Assembly (NCBI GenBank): GCA_960531495.1
Contig: OY482846.1
Coordinates: 40,346,257-40,410,256 of the forward strand
Source: Zeus faber
Lineage: Eukaryota > Chordata > Actinopteri > Zeiformes > Zeidae
Reading direction: 5' to 3'
Length of the DNA: 64,000 nucleotides
A program made the position numbers and the translations under genes. The notes under the pieces were generated by a model. That model was not told the DNA's origin and did no database searches. It was given only the letters and a program-made list of their open reading frames with translations. Of this stretch, positions 1-10,737 are shown in pieces (the first letter of the stretch is position 1; each line of letters opens with the position of its first letter).

Positions 1-1891
1 CTGCCTCGGAAAAGACCAGGTGTCTGTAAACTCCGCCATGAAGACACGTGGGGAGCTGGTTGTTTTTTTTATGAGAGGAAAGAGACTGGGTTCTGATCAC
101 CGACAGAGAGAGAGGGGTGGGGGGCAAAAAGTTTGCAGACGGAGCCTGGGAACTGTATAAGAAAGCTAAAGAATGCGAGGGGGAACGAGAGAGAGCAAGA
201 TGAGACACGACGGCTGGAAGTCGTTTTTTATTAAAAAATCCAGTGTTACATTTCTCTCCCCGCTGGAAGGGAAGAAGGTTGTTGTATATATCTCTCTGAC
301 TGACGCCCGCGGGGCACCATTCCCCAGAATTCCTGTGACGGATCTTGACATCCCCGACTGTGACAGAAATGGGGACTTTTCCGAAAACAAGAAATGCTTA
401 AATGTAAATATAAAGGTGTGGGGGTCTCCCCAAGTGTACCGTGAGAGGACATTCGATTCAAGGAGATTTGATTTTAACCGTTGTGTTTACATCCCATCCT
501 TTTATACCATACAGTGTATCTAAACGGGATTCTTTGACTAAAGCCCCTTTTCCACATGGAACCCGTAAGATTGCTGAATAATAAATATCCTGAAAGGCAG
601 TATTTAGTCATTCCGGCATAGCCCCCTTTACGGAAAGGTTCCGTATGGAGTCAGTGTCGGTCATTTTCAACCTGTCCTACAGCCTCTGCCTCCGGACAAT
701 GAACGTTCTCCACCCGTTCTCCCTCTCCCTGTCCGCTCGCACCCTCTCCAGCACCGTGCCGCGGTGCAGGCGGCGGCCAAGCGAAGCACTCGTGCCAGAT
801 GCCCCCGCACCGCATCCCTGAACTGTGAAAGATACATCTAGGTTCTGAGTGGCATTTTTAAGGAGCAAAATAATACAATTGAAGAATATGAAGACCTGTC
901 TCCGTAGAGACTGGACGTGTTTCACTTTCACGTCTTTGTAGCCGAGCTCCACGGTTCGGCCCGGCCTTTACTTTCTTCCAGAAATCAAATATATATATAT
1001 ATATTAGTATTTGTATGAAATAAATATTGGTGAAAACCCGTTTTTTGTGCTTTATTTGGATTTGGCTCCACCCCTTCTTTACAGAAATGTTACTGCTTCA
1101 ATGCCCACATACTTCCATTCACAGCTGTTCCGGCAATTTGCTGGAAATTATACTACTTCGAGAGAAGATTTATGGAACGACTTTTACAGAACATCAAGAC
1201 CGGCTTCCATTCCCACATGACACCATTATGGAGCATTGCCAGTAGATTTACAGCGTTCAGTGCAAGTCGGAAAGGGGCTGAGGAAAATGTCAAGTGTTGA
1301 CGTGGTGTAGCACAACCACACCTAATATCCATTTAAATATATGGATATATATATATAATATATAGACAGTATACCCGGTTCCCCCCAAGTGCCATTCCTA
1401 AAGGGTTTTTTTTAACCTTAACCTTATTTGTCGATCATTGGCACGGTCACCGAAGACTGCGGTCGCAATTGCAGCTCGTGGGCGGCAGCCAGCGGAAGCT
1501 GTTCTCTCAATACTTGATCAATTTAAAATATTCTGATAACAATCCCTTGGCCTGAAGGTTTGGATCAAAATACCAGAGCTTTCCTTTAACATTATACTAA
1601 TATTATAATGGTGTACTGACATCATTTCCTGTGGGCATTGAGCGTACACGTCCACTGTGTCAAAGCAAAGCAACGGCAAAACAAGTCATTTAAGTTGCGC
1701 TTGGGTCAGGACGAGGACAAATATGGATCCTGAGGCCGGACCAGTTGAGAACAACAGATCTATACTATTTGTATTTGATCAGTAGTCTGTTCGAAATCAG
1801 CTTTTAAAGTTTAGGCCTAGCTCAGTACTTGAATCAGCCAGGAAAGCGGTGCTGGTCCATTAACCGTCGCGATTGTGTTCATACTGTCCAG
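1..1891. other. ADAMTS5 intron upstream of first visible exon
   Basis: No exon of the prodomain or first catalytic half can be recognised here. The stretch holds short AT-rich runs (about 989-1006 and 1338-1363) and nothing else I can name. ORFs such as 173-523 show no family resemblance. Confidence 0.7.
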
Positions 1892-2024
1892 GATCTTTGC
1901 GGACATCACTCCTGCGACACCCTGGGCATGGCGGATGTGGGAACCATCTGCTCTCCAGAGAGGAGCTGCGCTGTCATCGAGGACGACGGGCTTCACGCTG
2001 CCTTCACCGTGGCTCACGAGATCG
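1892..2024 (+). CDS. adamts5: ADAMTS5 exon: catalytic core up to HEIG
   Basis: 133 nt, starts in phase 0 after a CAG acceptor at [10 protein letters not shown] and ends one base into a Gly codon (donor gtgggc). It encodes the region leading into the zinc site, including the CAVIEDDG stretch. The matching ADAMTS1 exon (15951-16083) is also 133 nt. Confidence 0.95.
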
Positions 2025-4725
2025 GTGGGCAAGGACACACTCAAACACGCGGGCCAACACGCCCATTCCACCGCATGGGCCAACTCACACAGCCTTCTCT
2101 GTTTGTCTTTTTGTGATTCACTCAATGCAACATTCTCCTGTCAGTCAGCTGAGCCGTGAGTGCTCCAAACATGTTTGCTTTTCTCATTCCACCTGCATGA
2201 TGCCATGACGGCTCCCGTCCCGCACGCCAGATCTGCCCCTCTAATTTCTCTCTCTACCTGACACTTCTGTTTCCAACCATATCGATTTGGTCTATTGCCA
2301 TTCCTTCACCCGAGGTGTTTTGGTACTCAACCCTCTATCTGTCTCTTACTGTCTGTCTGTCTGTTTATCTATCTATCTATCTTATCTATTGTTTTTCTGA
2401 TTGTCTATCTTCGTCTCTTGCTCTCTCTATTCTCTGTTTGTTGCCATTAACACCTCCAACATCTTCCAGTCTCTCTGACTCCTTCTCCTTCTTGTCATGT
2501 TTCTCTAGCTCGAGTCCTCTTGTTCTCCTCTCTCCCTCCCTCTCACTCATTATTCCTCGCAGACACACACATTTCCTGTGGGGATTTCCTGTGTGTATTG
2601 TGTGTATTTGCGACGACCCAGTCTCTCACTCTCTCGTTGCCCCACCCTCCCCCCAGGCCACCTGCTGGGTCTTTCCCACGACGACTCTAAGTTCTGCGAG
2701 GAGCGCTTTGGGGCCAGCACCGATAAACGGCTCATGTCTTCCGTCCTGACCTCCATCGACGCCTCCAAGCCCTGGAGCCGCTGCACCTCCGCCACCATCA
2801 CCGACTTTTTCGATGACGGCAACGGTAAGAGTCTTGTGGGGTAGCCAGAGCTAGCAGGCAGTGGGTGGGGAGGATGGGATGATCCATTTCACACATGGGC
2901 ATTAGGGATACTGTTCCCAGTGCTTTATCTCAAACATTGCCCTTCTAGAATTAACACTAGATGCCATCAACTGTATATGAAATGGACAGCAGATGGGAGG
3001 CGGGGCAGCGTTTCCATGGTGACCTGTAGTGTATGCAGACACACCTCTTTGCCAACCGCCCACTCAACTGGAGGCTGTCAATGAGAATTGGCAATCAACC
3101 CATCACCAGGCCTGACCACATCCCCTTTGAACATCACCAAATAACTTGGCCTTGCCTCCATTCACTGGCATTGGGTGTGAGCGGGGTTAAAAGTTGTAGA
3201 AACAGCCAAAGCCAACACAAGGCACTTGACATTTCTTGGCTTCAATATTCAAAAGCAGTTATGCAGTCTTGCCATATACTCATGGTTTTCAATCAGGTGT
3301 GCACTGAGGCTTGGCAACGTCCGGTGCTTTTCTCACATTTAAAGCAACCAACGGGTTATTTTGTATCCGGGAAAGATGACCCAGTAAAATAGATATCGCT
3401 AAATAGGAAGTTTATGGAACTTGAGACATTGTGTTGCTGCAGACATCTTAATAAAAAATATTTTCTCTTAATTTCTCTTTGCGACCATAGCTGACTGCCT
3501 CCTGGACCCCCCACGCCAGCCCCTGCTGGGTCCGGAGGAGCTCCCGGGCCAGAGCTACGACGCCGTCCGCCAGTGTCGTTTAGCGTTCGGCCCGGAGTAC
3601 ACCGTGTGCCCCGGCATGGATGTGTGCGCACGGCTGTGGTGCGCGGTGATCCGCCAGGGCCAGATGGTGTGTCTGACCAAGAAGCTGCCCGCTGTGGAGG
3701 GAACTCCATGCGGCAAGGGGCGCATTTGCCTGCAGGGCAAGTGTGTGGATAAGACCCGCAAGAAGCACTACTCGGTAAGAGGGCGGAAGGGATGGATGGA
3801 GAAGCTTTTCCACTACAGGAACCATCACAGGAACCATGAACTTGATTCCCTCTAATGAACTTAGGAGCTAAGTCTGGAACTTATGCTTTTATTCACCGTG
3901 AGCAACAACTTGATCCCATTTGGATGGTACCTGGTCCCACAAAAGTCCCCGCAACTGAGGTGGTACTTTTTGGGGGGTCAGGAACCATTGGGGCTGAGTT
4001 GGTAGTACTGAACAACGCGGATTGGTCAAACGCAAGCTACGTGATTATCGTCGCCCACACCAACCACCATTTTTAAATATCAGTAAACAGCTGATTTAAC
4101 ATTCAATCCTTCTCTTTGGCTTCTTAGTTTTCAACTTGGCTACCTAATTTCGAACCAATCAAGCATTTTGCATCAGCTTCTGCTGAACTCCATGGTTCCT
4201 CTATGCTGTGGAAATGCAACCAATCATTTTTTTAGGCACTGCTAAGGTTCCCCTTTCAGATGGTCCTGGATCTTAATGGTTCCTCATTGTGTTCCCCTGT
4301 CCTGGTGGAAACGTGGCTAGAGGTTATTTTCATCGAAATTCAAAGTTCTGGGTCAGTGTCTTATTATGGCTCACGAGGTGATTCTTCACAGACAACAATT
4401 CCAGGGCTGAAATTCACCAGCTCGTCAATGAGAGAGAAAGACAGAGAGTGGGGCAGTGAAACAGACCAAGTTCTCAGGGAGGGAGGGATGGACAACGAGA
4501 GAGACAATTAAGGATGCGGAAAAAAAGCGCGTCAGGGGATCCGTGTACGACTTCACTGGGCAGCGTGAGCTATTTGTGTCACTAAAGATTTCTGTTACTT
4601 GTCATCCCGTCCTCATTTAAACGGAACTAATTTCAACCGAGTTTGATTACCAAACTTGTGTTTTGGTAGGCAGTCGACACAGCGCAAATGCACGTGCGCA
4701 ACTGTGTGTGTGTGTGTGTGTGTTT

Positions 4726-4792
<67 letters not shown>

Positions 4793-5366
4793 TGTGTGTG
4801 TGCGTGCGTGTGTGTGCCCGTGTGCGCGTGAGAGTGAGAGACTCAAAGAGGAGTTGAAAAAGAATGTTTCCTTTGTGTTTATTTGTCACATGACATTCGG
4901 GGGCCTCTGACTAGATTGTTGGCAGAGGAGTGGAGGAGCAGAGTCAGCCAATCCTCTCCACTCTCTTCCTTCTCAACCTCTCGTACGACGGCTAGGAATA
5001 ACACAAAATAACCTTTTTTAAAGACCATCACCAGAATGGGAACAGAAAGAGGAAATAAGACTGGAACTACCCATCCACGGGATCTTGTTTACTGTTAGCG
5101 TGCACGAGGGCTATGATTGGGAGATTGGGATTGTGTTGGTAAAGCCCCCCCCACCTCCAAAAAAGCCCTGTAAGTAAAAAAATATGTATCCACGACCTCA
5201 AATAAATGCACTTCATCCTTTCCAGAGCTCTACTGGATAACCAAAGAGAGCACTGAAACAATCTTGAGCTTTTATTAATCAAGTTGAAAGGCGGTGCGTC
5301 TTGATCACAAGTCCGTCCGAATTTTGTTGTGGACTGATTTCCCGGGGGAGTAGGTGTGTGTGTGTG

Positions 5367-5411
<45 letters not shown>

Positions 5412-8400
5412 GTGTGTGTGTGTGTGTGTGGAGAGGCGCGGGGGCTTTTTTAACATGACTTTAATGTCTCTTCACATGTCATCTTACTGTATATGACACA
5501 CCCAATGCCTCTCCTTCCTTCCCTCAATTCCTCCCTCTTGCTTTCTCCCTTTGATACTTTTTGTCGTTCGGAATGTCCATCCAAAACGAAAGGGGGGGGG
5601 GGGGGGGGGGGGTTTCCTTACAACACGTGTCTTGGCCGGCTGCCGACCTGATAACTAGCGTGTCTTTTAAGCCCTAATCGTCCCCCGCGACGTCCCACCC
5701 TTCCTCCTGTGTCCCCTCTGCGCCATTTTTTTCCCCTCCACTCTCTGATCTCTCTCTCTGTCTTTCATTTTGCGTACCCCGTTAACGACCCTTTCCCGCT
5801 CTCTCTCCCTCTCTCTCTCTCTCCCTCTCTCTCTCTGCCCCGCTCTTTCGTCCCGCGCCTCCCTTCTCCCAGGCGTCCAGCCACGGTAGCTGGAGTTCCT
5901 GGGGTTCCTGGGGCACATGCTCCCGCTCCTGCGGGGGCGGAGTGCAGTTCGCCCAGCGCCTGTGTAACAACCCGCCGCCGCGCAACAACGGCCGCTACTG
6001 CACCGGCAAAAGGGCCATCTACCGCTCCTGCAACGTCACACCCTGCCCCGCCTCAAGTAAGTGCCGGCCAATGCAAAGGCACAAGCCAGGCGTTAGTTCG
6101 GGGGCAATAAAACCTCACGGGGCGGTTTCACAGACACAGATTAGGCCTAATTTTAGAATCAACCCCACTTTTAATCTGGACTAACTGAAACGGAATTTGT
6201 CTTTTAGGCAAGAGTTTCCGTCAGGAGCAGTGTGAGTTGCGCAATGGTCCCCAGACGGATCCTAAGGGCGTGAAGACCTTTGTGGAGTGGGTGCCAAAGT
6301 TTGCTGGGATCCTTCCTAAAGATGTGTGCAAGCTCACCTGCAGGGCAAAGGGAACAGGATACTACGTTGTGTTTTCTCAAAGGGTAAGTTTTGTAAGAAT
6401 TCCTAAGAATTTAAAGTTCTATTAAGTAATATTGACATAATCATGTAACATGATTTGCAAGAGAAGTTCCCTTATGTACTTGTATGCATAATTATGTATA
6501 ATTATATTTAGTTTACCCATAGATATACACAAGGAGTTATTTATAGTTTGTATGTTATCATTGCAAAACAAGTCAAATCCCTGGGCACTGGTTGCCAACG
6601 GAGGGAGATTTGTATCACCACTTATCTCACCTAGTTGCCAGTGCAGTTCTAGACGATCCATGTGCCAAATTAGGCTGTTGAGGAGGTCTGATCTGCCAGT
6701 GCACTCACGGAAAACCAATTTTCAATCTGGTTCACCTGCTAGAGCTGTATTTTATCAAATTGCATAATTTACTCACAGTATCAGTACAGCCGTATTTCAA
6801 TACCCCGAGGTTGGGTTGAGAGGAAAGTACAGACTCTGTGATGAAACAATTCATAATTTCTACCTAGCAATGTCTAGGTTAGGTAGGTAGGGTTGGGGTT
6901 AGGTACTGGAATCAAAATTAGTAGGGTTAGGGTTCAATAACTTAAGGTTAGGGTTAGTAGGCTTAGAGTTCCGATGCTGTGCTTTTATTTTATTTGTGTA
7001 GTTTGTGTTTCAAGATAAAAGCACAGCATTAGAGGTTCAGTCTACTCCAAAACAATAGAGAGATTTTTGAAGAAGTAGATGTGGGCATTTTTGATCGGGA
7101 CCCAGCAGTTGAGAACCACTGGTGAAGGGCCCAACATCGACCTACAGCACTACAGTGTTTGCCTTTAAAGCATGACTTTAGTTAATGCATTGTTTAGAAC
7201 TGCACTAACTTGCTGGGGCTCTAGAGATGTGGTATTGACCACTGTGGCCTGAAATGATGTCGCTCTTTAAGCAAACAACGGGAATAATGCTGATGAACTC
7301 TTGTGGCCCACGCAGGTTGTGGACGGGACCGAGTGTCGTCCCTACAGCAGCTCGGTGTGCGTGAAGGGGAAATGCGTGCGAACCGGCTGCGACGGCATCA
7401 TCGGCTCCAAGCTCCAGTTCGACAAGTGCGGAATTTGCGGAGGCGACAGTACGGGCTGCATACGCGTAGTGGGCAACTTCACCAAAAAGAGGTGAGGAAG
7501 AAGACACATGCACCGTGTAAATGTGTTGTGACTGGATCGCAGAACACGCCCCATGTCCGTTGAAGTCACGTTGACTCTCGAAACAACCCGACAGCACAAC
7601 CTGTCGTTACTCGCGTTTGAATAGTTGACTGAGCTGTGGGGGCGGGGTCTAAGGAATCCAACCAATCAGGATTTGAGCATCATGAATTTTAAGGATTCAT
7701 GCTCAGTCATCCTGCTGCATTCTCAGACCAGTTCCAGTTATTGGTGATATTTGCTGAAACAATGGAAACTGCTACTATTACCCTTGATATTTCGAAGAAG
7801 ATCATGTTCTCATGTTTTAGTAATTTAGTTTGATAATATTGCTAAAGGTTGATGATGAACCACCATAAATTATAAAATAGATTTTGTGGAAAAAAGTGAT
7901 TTTGAGGAAAGACCTCTTTAAAATGTGAAAAACCTGAGTATATTGCATTGACAGCATCAACTCTCTCTTCGCTGCCTCCTAACCATTTTCTTTCCCTTTC
8001 TCTCCTGACGTACAGTAAGGGCTACACTGATGTGGTGAAGATCCCTGTGGGCTCCACGCACATCAAGGTCCGCCAGCACAAGGCCAAGGACCAGACACGC
8101 TACACCGCCTACCTTGCTCTCCGCCGCCCAAGCGGCGAGTACCTCCTGAACGGAAAGTTCATGATCTCCACCTCCGAGACCATCATCCCACTCAATGGGT
8201 CCGTGCTCAACTACAGTGGCTGGAGCCAGAGGGACGAATGGCTCCACAGTATGGGCCCCGGGGCTCTCAGAGAGGCCTTGGTGGTCCAGATCCTGGCCAC
8301 AGACGCTAAGCAACCCCTAGATATTCGCTATAGTTTCTTCATGCAGACGCAAAGGAACACCCAGCAGCTGTCCCCAAACCCAAAGTCTGCTCTGTCGTTC

Positions 8401-8688
8401 AGCAGCACAACTGTCTCAACCACAATCAGAACCACCGCCACTACATCCACCACCACTACATCCACCTCTGCCATGGTCCGCCACCCGACCACAGTCCCAG
8501 GTCCCTCCACCCCGGCCCCGGGCCCTCAGTGGGTGACGGGTTCCTGGATGGGCTGCTCCAGGACGTGTGACACAGGCTGGCAGAGCCGCACGGTGCAGTG
8601 CAAGGACCAGCTGGGCAAGCTGTCCAAGGGCTGCGCTCTGAGCGCCCGCCCCTCCGCCTTCAAACACTGTCTGGTGAAGAAATGCTGA
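1892..8688 (+). CDS. adamts5: ADAMTS5 (aggrecanase-2), 3' seven exons, 5'-incomplete in window
   Basis: Secreted zinc metalloprotease that cleaves aggrecan and versican in extracellular matrix (family knowledge). Exons join as 1892-2024, 2657-2824, 3491-3774, 5873-6056, 6208-6383, 7316-7491 and 8016-8688, all GT-AG with compatible phases, giving 597 residues and a TGA stop. Numbering from the first visible residue: end of the catalytic domain with [11 protein letters not shown] (42-52, three zinc-binding His plus Glu) and Met-turn (Met71); disintegrin-like domain to about 195; central TSP1 about 196-256; Cys-rich to about 373; spacer from 374; Ser/Thr-rich linker; one final TSP1 ending in CLVKKC. 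A single C-terminal TSP1 and that ending are typical of ADAMTS5 and separate it from ADAMTS1. Signal peptide, prodomain and first part of the catalytic domain lie upstream of the window; I found no trace of them in 1-1891. Its neighbours support the call. ADAMTS8/15 is the main alternative and fits worse. Confidence 0.95.
2025..2656. other. ADAMTS5 intron, pyrimidine-rich
   Basis: Intron between the two halves of the zinc-site motif. Long C/T-rich tract from about 2330 to 2656 with short TCTG and TCTA runs near 2350-2385. Confidence 0.85.
2657..2824 (+). CDS. adamts5: ADAMTS5 exon: zinc-site His 2 and 3, Met-turn
   Basis: 168 nt. Completes the Gly codon and reads [10 protein letters not shown], finishing the HExxHxxGxxH motif; KRLMSS supplies the Met-turn. 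Ends one base into an Ala codon after DDGN (donor gtaaga). ADAMTS1 has no intron at this position. Confidence 0.95.
2825..3490. other. ADAMTS5 intron, no recognised content
   Basis: Intron between the zinc-site exon and the disintegrin exon. I see no repeat or conserved element in it. Confidence 0.8.
3491..3774 (+). CDS. adamts5: ADAMTS5 exon: disintegrin-like domain
   Basis: 284 nt. Reads from ADCLLDPPR to KKHYS, with the Cys pattern of the ADAMTS disintegrin-like module ([24 protein letters not shown]). Ends in phase 0 (donor gtaaga). Confidence 0.95.
4703..4816. repeat. (TG)n microsatellite
   Basis: About 114 bases of TG with a few TTTG and TGCG interruptions, inside an ADAMTS5 intron. 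Confidence 0.98.
5354..5430. repeat. (TG)n microsatellite
   Basis: About 77 bases of TG with two TGCG interruptions, inside an ADAMTS5 intron. Confidence 0.98.
5592..5612 (+). repeat. poly-G run (21 G)
   Basis: Uninterrupted run of 21 G in an ADAMTS5 intron; slippage-prone and potentially quadruplex-forming. Confidence 0.95.
5873..6056 (+). CDS. adamts5: ADAMTS5 exon: central thrombospondin type 1 repeat
   Basis: 184 nt. [16 protein letters not shown] is the classic TSP1 WxxWxxCSxTC signature with sites for C-mannosylation and O-fucosylation (family knowledge). Ends one base into a Ser codon (donor gtaagt). Confidence 0.95.
6119..6207 (+). mobile_element. MITE left-end fragment abutting an ADAMTS5 splice acceptor
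   Basis: Begins ggggcggtttcacagacaca and resembles the left end of the complete MITE at 43510-43742, including a shared CACTTTT...GAAAC segment. It runs directly into the polypyrimidine tract and AG of exon 6208-6383. The matching right terminus is absent, so this is a fragment. Confidence 0.6.
6208..6383 (+). CDS. adamts5: ADAMTS5 exon: Cys-rich domain, first half
   Basis: 176 nt. Contains [17 protein letters not shown] and [13 protein letters not shown], hallmark strings of the ADAMTS Cys-rich domain. Its acceptor region (the last ~90 bases of the intron) resembles a MITE end (see 6119-6207). Confidence 0.95.
6384..7315. other. ADAMTS5 intron with telomere-like repeats
   Basis: AT-rich intron. 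Only 6870-6970 stands out, with scattered GGGTTA/GGTTAG motifs. Confidence 0.8.
6870..6970 (+). repeat. degenerate GGGTTA-like repeat
   Basis: Irregularly spaced AGGGTTAGGGTT and AGGTTAGGGTTAG units separated by unique bases. Resembles a decayed telomere-type simple repeat inside the intron, not a true telomeric array. Confidence 0.65.
7316..7491 (+). CDS. adamts5: ADAMTS5 exon: Cys-rich domain, second half
   Basis: 176 nt, the same length as ADAMTS1 exon 18153-18328. Reads [19 protein letters not shown] and DKCGICGGD, typical of the Cys-rich/spacer boundary. Ends two bases into a Ser codon (donor gtgagg). Confidence 0.95.
7492..8015. other. ADAMTS5 last intron
   Basis: 524 nt, no repeat recognised. 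The acceptor is TACAG at 8011-8015, with T/C-rich sequence from about 7960 and an in-frame ATG (7948) that is only the start of a read-through ORF. Confidence 0.85.
8016..8688 (+). CDS. adamts5: ADAMTS5 terminal exon: spacer, Ser/Thr linker, last TSP1
   Basis: 673 nt to TGA at 8686-8688. Cys-poor spacer (from SKGYTDVV), then a linker very rich in Thr, Ser and Pro (8358-8529), then one TSP1 ([14 protein letters not shown]). The linker looks longer than in mammalian ADAMTS5 as I remember it and could be heavily O-glycosylated. Confidence 0.95.
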
Positions 8689-9478
8689 GGCAGCAGGCCC
8701 AGGGAGCCGCACATTATAGGCATTGCGAGAGGAAGTCAGAATCTGTTACTCTTTGCACTGCAAAGGGTCATAAGTTTCCTGAATGTGGGACCTTGAATAG
8801 GACAATACATTTCAGTTTGTGGAGCCTTGAAGAGGGTCGTGAATCTGGGCAAGAAGGGGCTGGACCAAGCTCACAAACAGGAGACATATTGGCTTGAAAA
8901 TGTTGCAGACCTGTTCCCGTGTAGCAGACCTGTTCCTGCCTTGACCCAAATGCCGGAAGAACACTTGATATTTTGCCATATAATTGGCAAAACAGCTCAG
9001 ACAATTTCCGGTCCCTGGTATCGCCGAGGACTTGAGTTGCATGTCTATTACATGTGGAAAACTGTTTGTCTGTCCGGTCCGCTTCCTTCTCTGGAGGCTT
9101 AGTGTGTATTTCCTCTGTAATGGCATGTCGTGTGATGCTGTTCTTTTATGCTACTCCGTGTGTGTTGTTATCATGTGTTGCCGGGTGCCCATGTGACACT
9201 CTGTTTTTCCTTAATCTTGTGTGTGTCCTTGACAAGAACCCGAACCAGTGGGAAGCAGTTTTTTTTATCGCTTCCTTGATGTTGGCCAATCACATCCCTG
9301 CTTCCACTCTGTATGCCCCATCGTGTTTAGTTGGTCTGACCTGCTGTCGGGACTAGAGGCTCGGGGCGAGGCAAAGAATGAACAAAAATGTAGCTCCCAT
9401 GGCGGCAGCAATAGAAGCGTGGGGCGCGGGGAAAGGAGGGAGGAGACAAACCTTACAACTATAAGATTGAAAAGGGGC

Positions 9479-9484
9479 AATAAA
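9479..9484 (+). promoter_or_regulatory. adamts5: candidate ADAMTS5 poly(A) signal
   Basis: AATAAA 791 bases after the ADAMTS5 stop, a plausible 3' UTR length. A second AATAAA at 10826-10831 is an alternative distal site. No cDNA evidence. Confidence 0.5.
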
Positions 9485-9562
9485 ACAATGGCACTCTTTA
9501 ATCTTGATGGAAGTTAACGATGGCCTAAATGACATGAACATGGACTTCGGAAATGCTTGACA

Positions 9563-9564
<2 letters not shown>

Positions 9565-9654
<90 letters not shown>
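9565..9654. repeat. (TG)45 microsatellite
   Basis: 90 uninterrupted bases of TG downstream of ADAMTS5. Confidence 0.98.
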
Positions 9655-9655
<1 letters not shown>

Positions 9656-10702
9656 GTGCCTGAGTCTCGGGGTTATACATGTGAGTTTGCATTGTTGGGT
9701 ATAGGGTTGGGGTGCATGTGTTTGTCTGCATGTGCATATGTGGGAGTTTACATGCGTGTGTCAACTTGCATGCATGTATTCATGCACCTACACCTTATAT
9801 GTTAATCACACATATTTCCCATTTTCATGTGTAACAATATATTATTTTTTTTTTATCTTCTGCCTCCTCTATTAGGTAAACCCTTCACTAAGTATGTGAA
9901 AATCATTATTTCCTTTCCCGTTCTCTGTGGCTATCTATGTCACCATCCATCTGCCTGCCTGTCTGTGTGTATGTCTGGCTGCCTGTCTGTGTGTATGTCT
10001 GGCTGCCTGTCTGAGTTTCTGTCTGTCATACTCTTTGGAAAATGAAACCTCTAATGTAACTGTGAGTGTGCCCTGCGTCATCCCAATGACAGCAAAGGGG
10101 CAATAAGAACACGTTCCGTTGGTAATTCACTTTTGTTTCTCTTTCTGAGCCCCTCTTTCCTGTCTCTCTTTGTTTTGCGTTCCTTCTCCTCCACCTACCT
10201 GTCTTTACTTTTTTTTTTTTTTCTGTTGTTCTCTTCTCATCACACAGTCAACTCAAATGCAAGATCTCCATGTTTATTTCAGTCAGTACAGTCAGCGTGG
10301 ACCGGTACCGCTGGAGCAAGCGTGTTCAGTCTCAATGAAAATGAAATGGAAAAACACCTGCAGAGTATGTCTGACCCGTGTCTGCAAATGTTTACATAAA
10401 ATACTTTCGTTAATTGATCCCCCCTCACATAGGCCCAATGCAATTTACAACAACAAATACATTTTATCCAATTATTACATCGCGCATGGACGTCCAAGTA
10501 TTTCAACGTATTTATTCAGGCACGCACACAAACACCCCACACGCTGTGTAAACATTTCGACACCGAATGTACACACGTAAACATGCAATATAGGTAGTGG
10601 AGAGAGAGTAAAGCTTGTGTTTGAACACGTAAGTCTTCTCTTTCTGTCTGTCCTTCTCGATTTCCTTCCTTCGCAAACACCAGAAATCCCCCAACATCAT
10701 AA

Positions 10703-10737
10703 ACACACACAAACACACCACACACACACACACACAC
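10703..10737. repeat. short (CA)n microsatellite
   Basis: About 35 bases of CA with AAAC and CCA interruptions in the ADAMTS5-ADAMTS1 interval. Confidence 0.9.

Larger units (their letters stand above)
3775..5872. other. ADAMTS5 intron with TG arrays and a G21 run
   Basis: The largest ADAMTS5 intron in the window. Contains (TG)n at 4703-4816 and 5354-5430, a run of 21 G at 5592-5612, and a (CT)n-rich tract from 5745 to 5837 that forms part of the polypyrimidine stretch before the TSP1 exon. Confidence 0.85.

Noticed and set aside
173..523. 116-aa + strand ORF
   Set aside because: Within ADAMTS5 intron; no resemblance to the missing catalytic or prodomain exons or to any family I know.
6870..6970. 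Chromosome fusion point marked by telomere repeats
   Set aside because: Too short and degenerate, and inside a gene whose synteny is intact.
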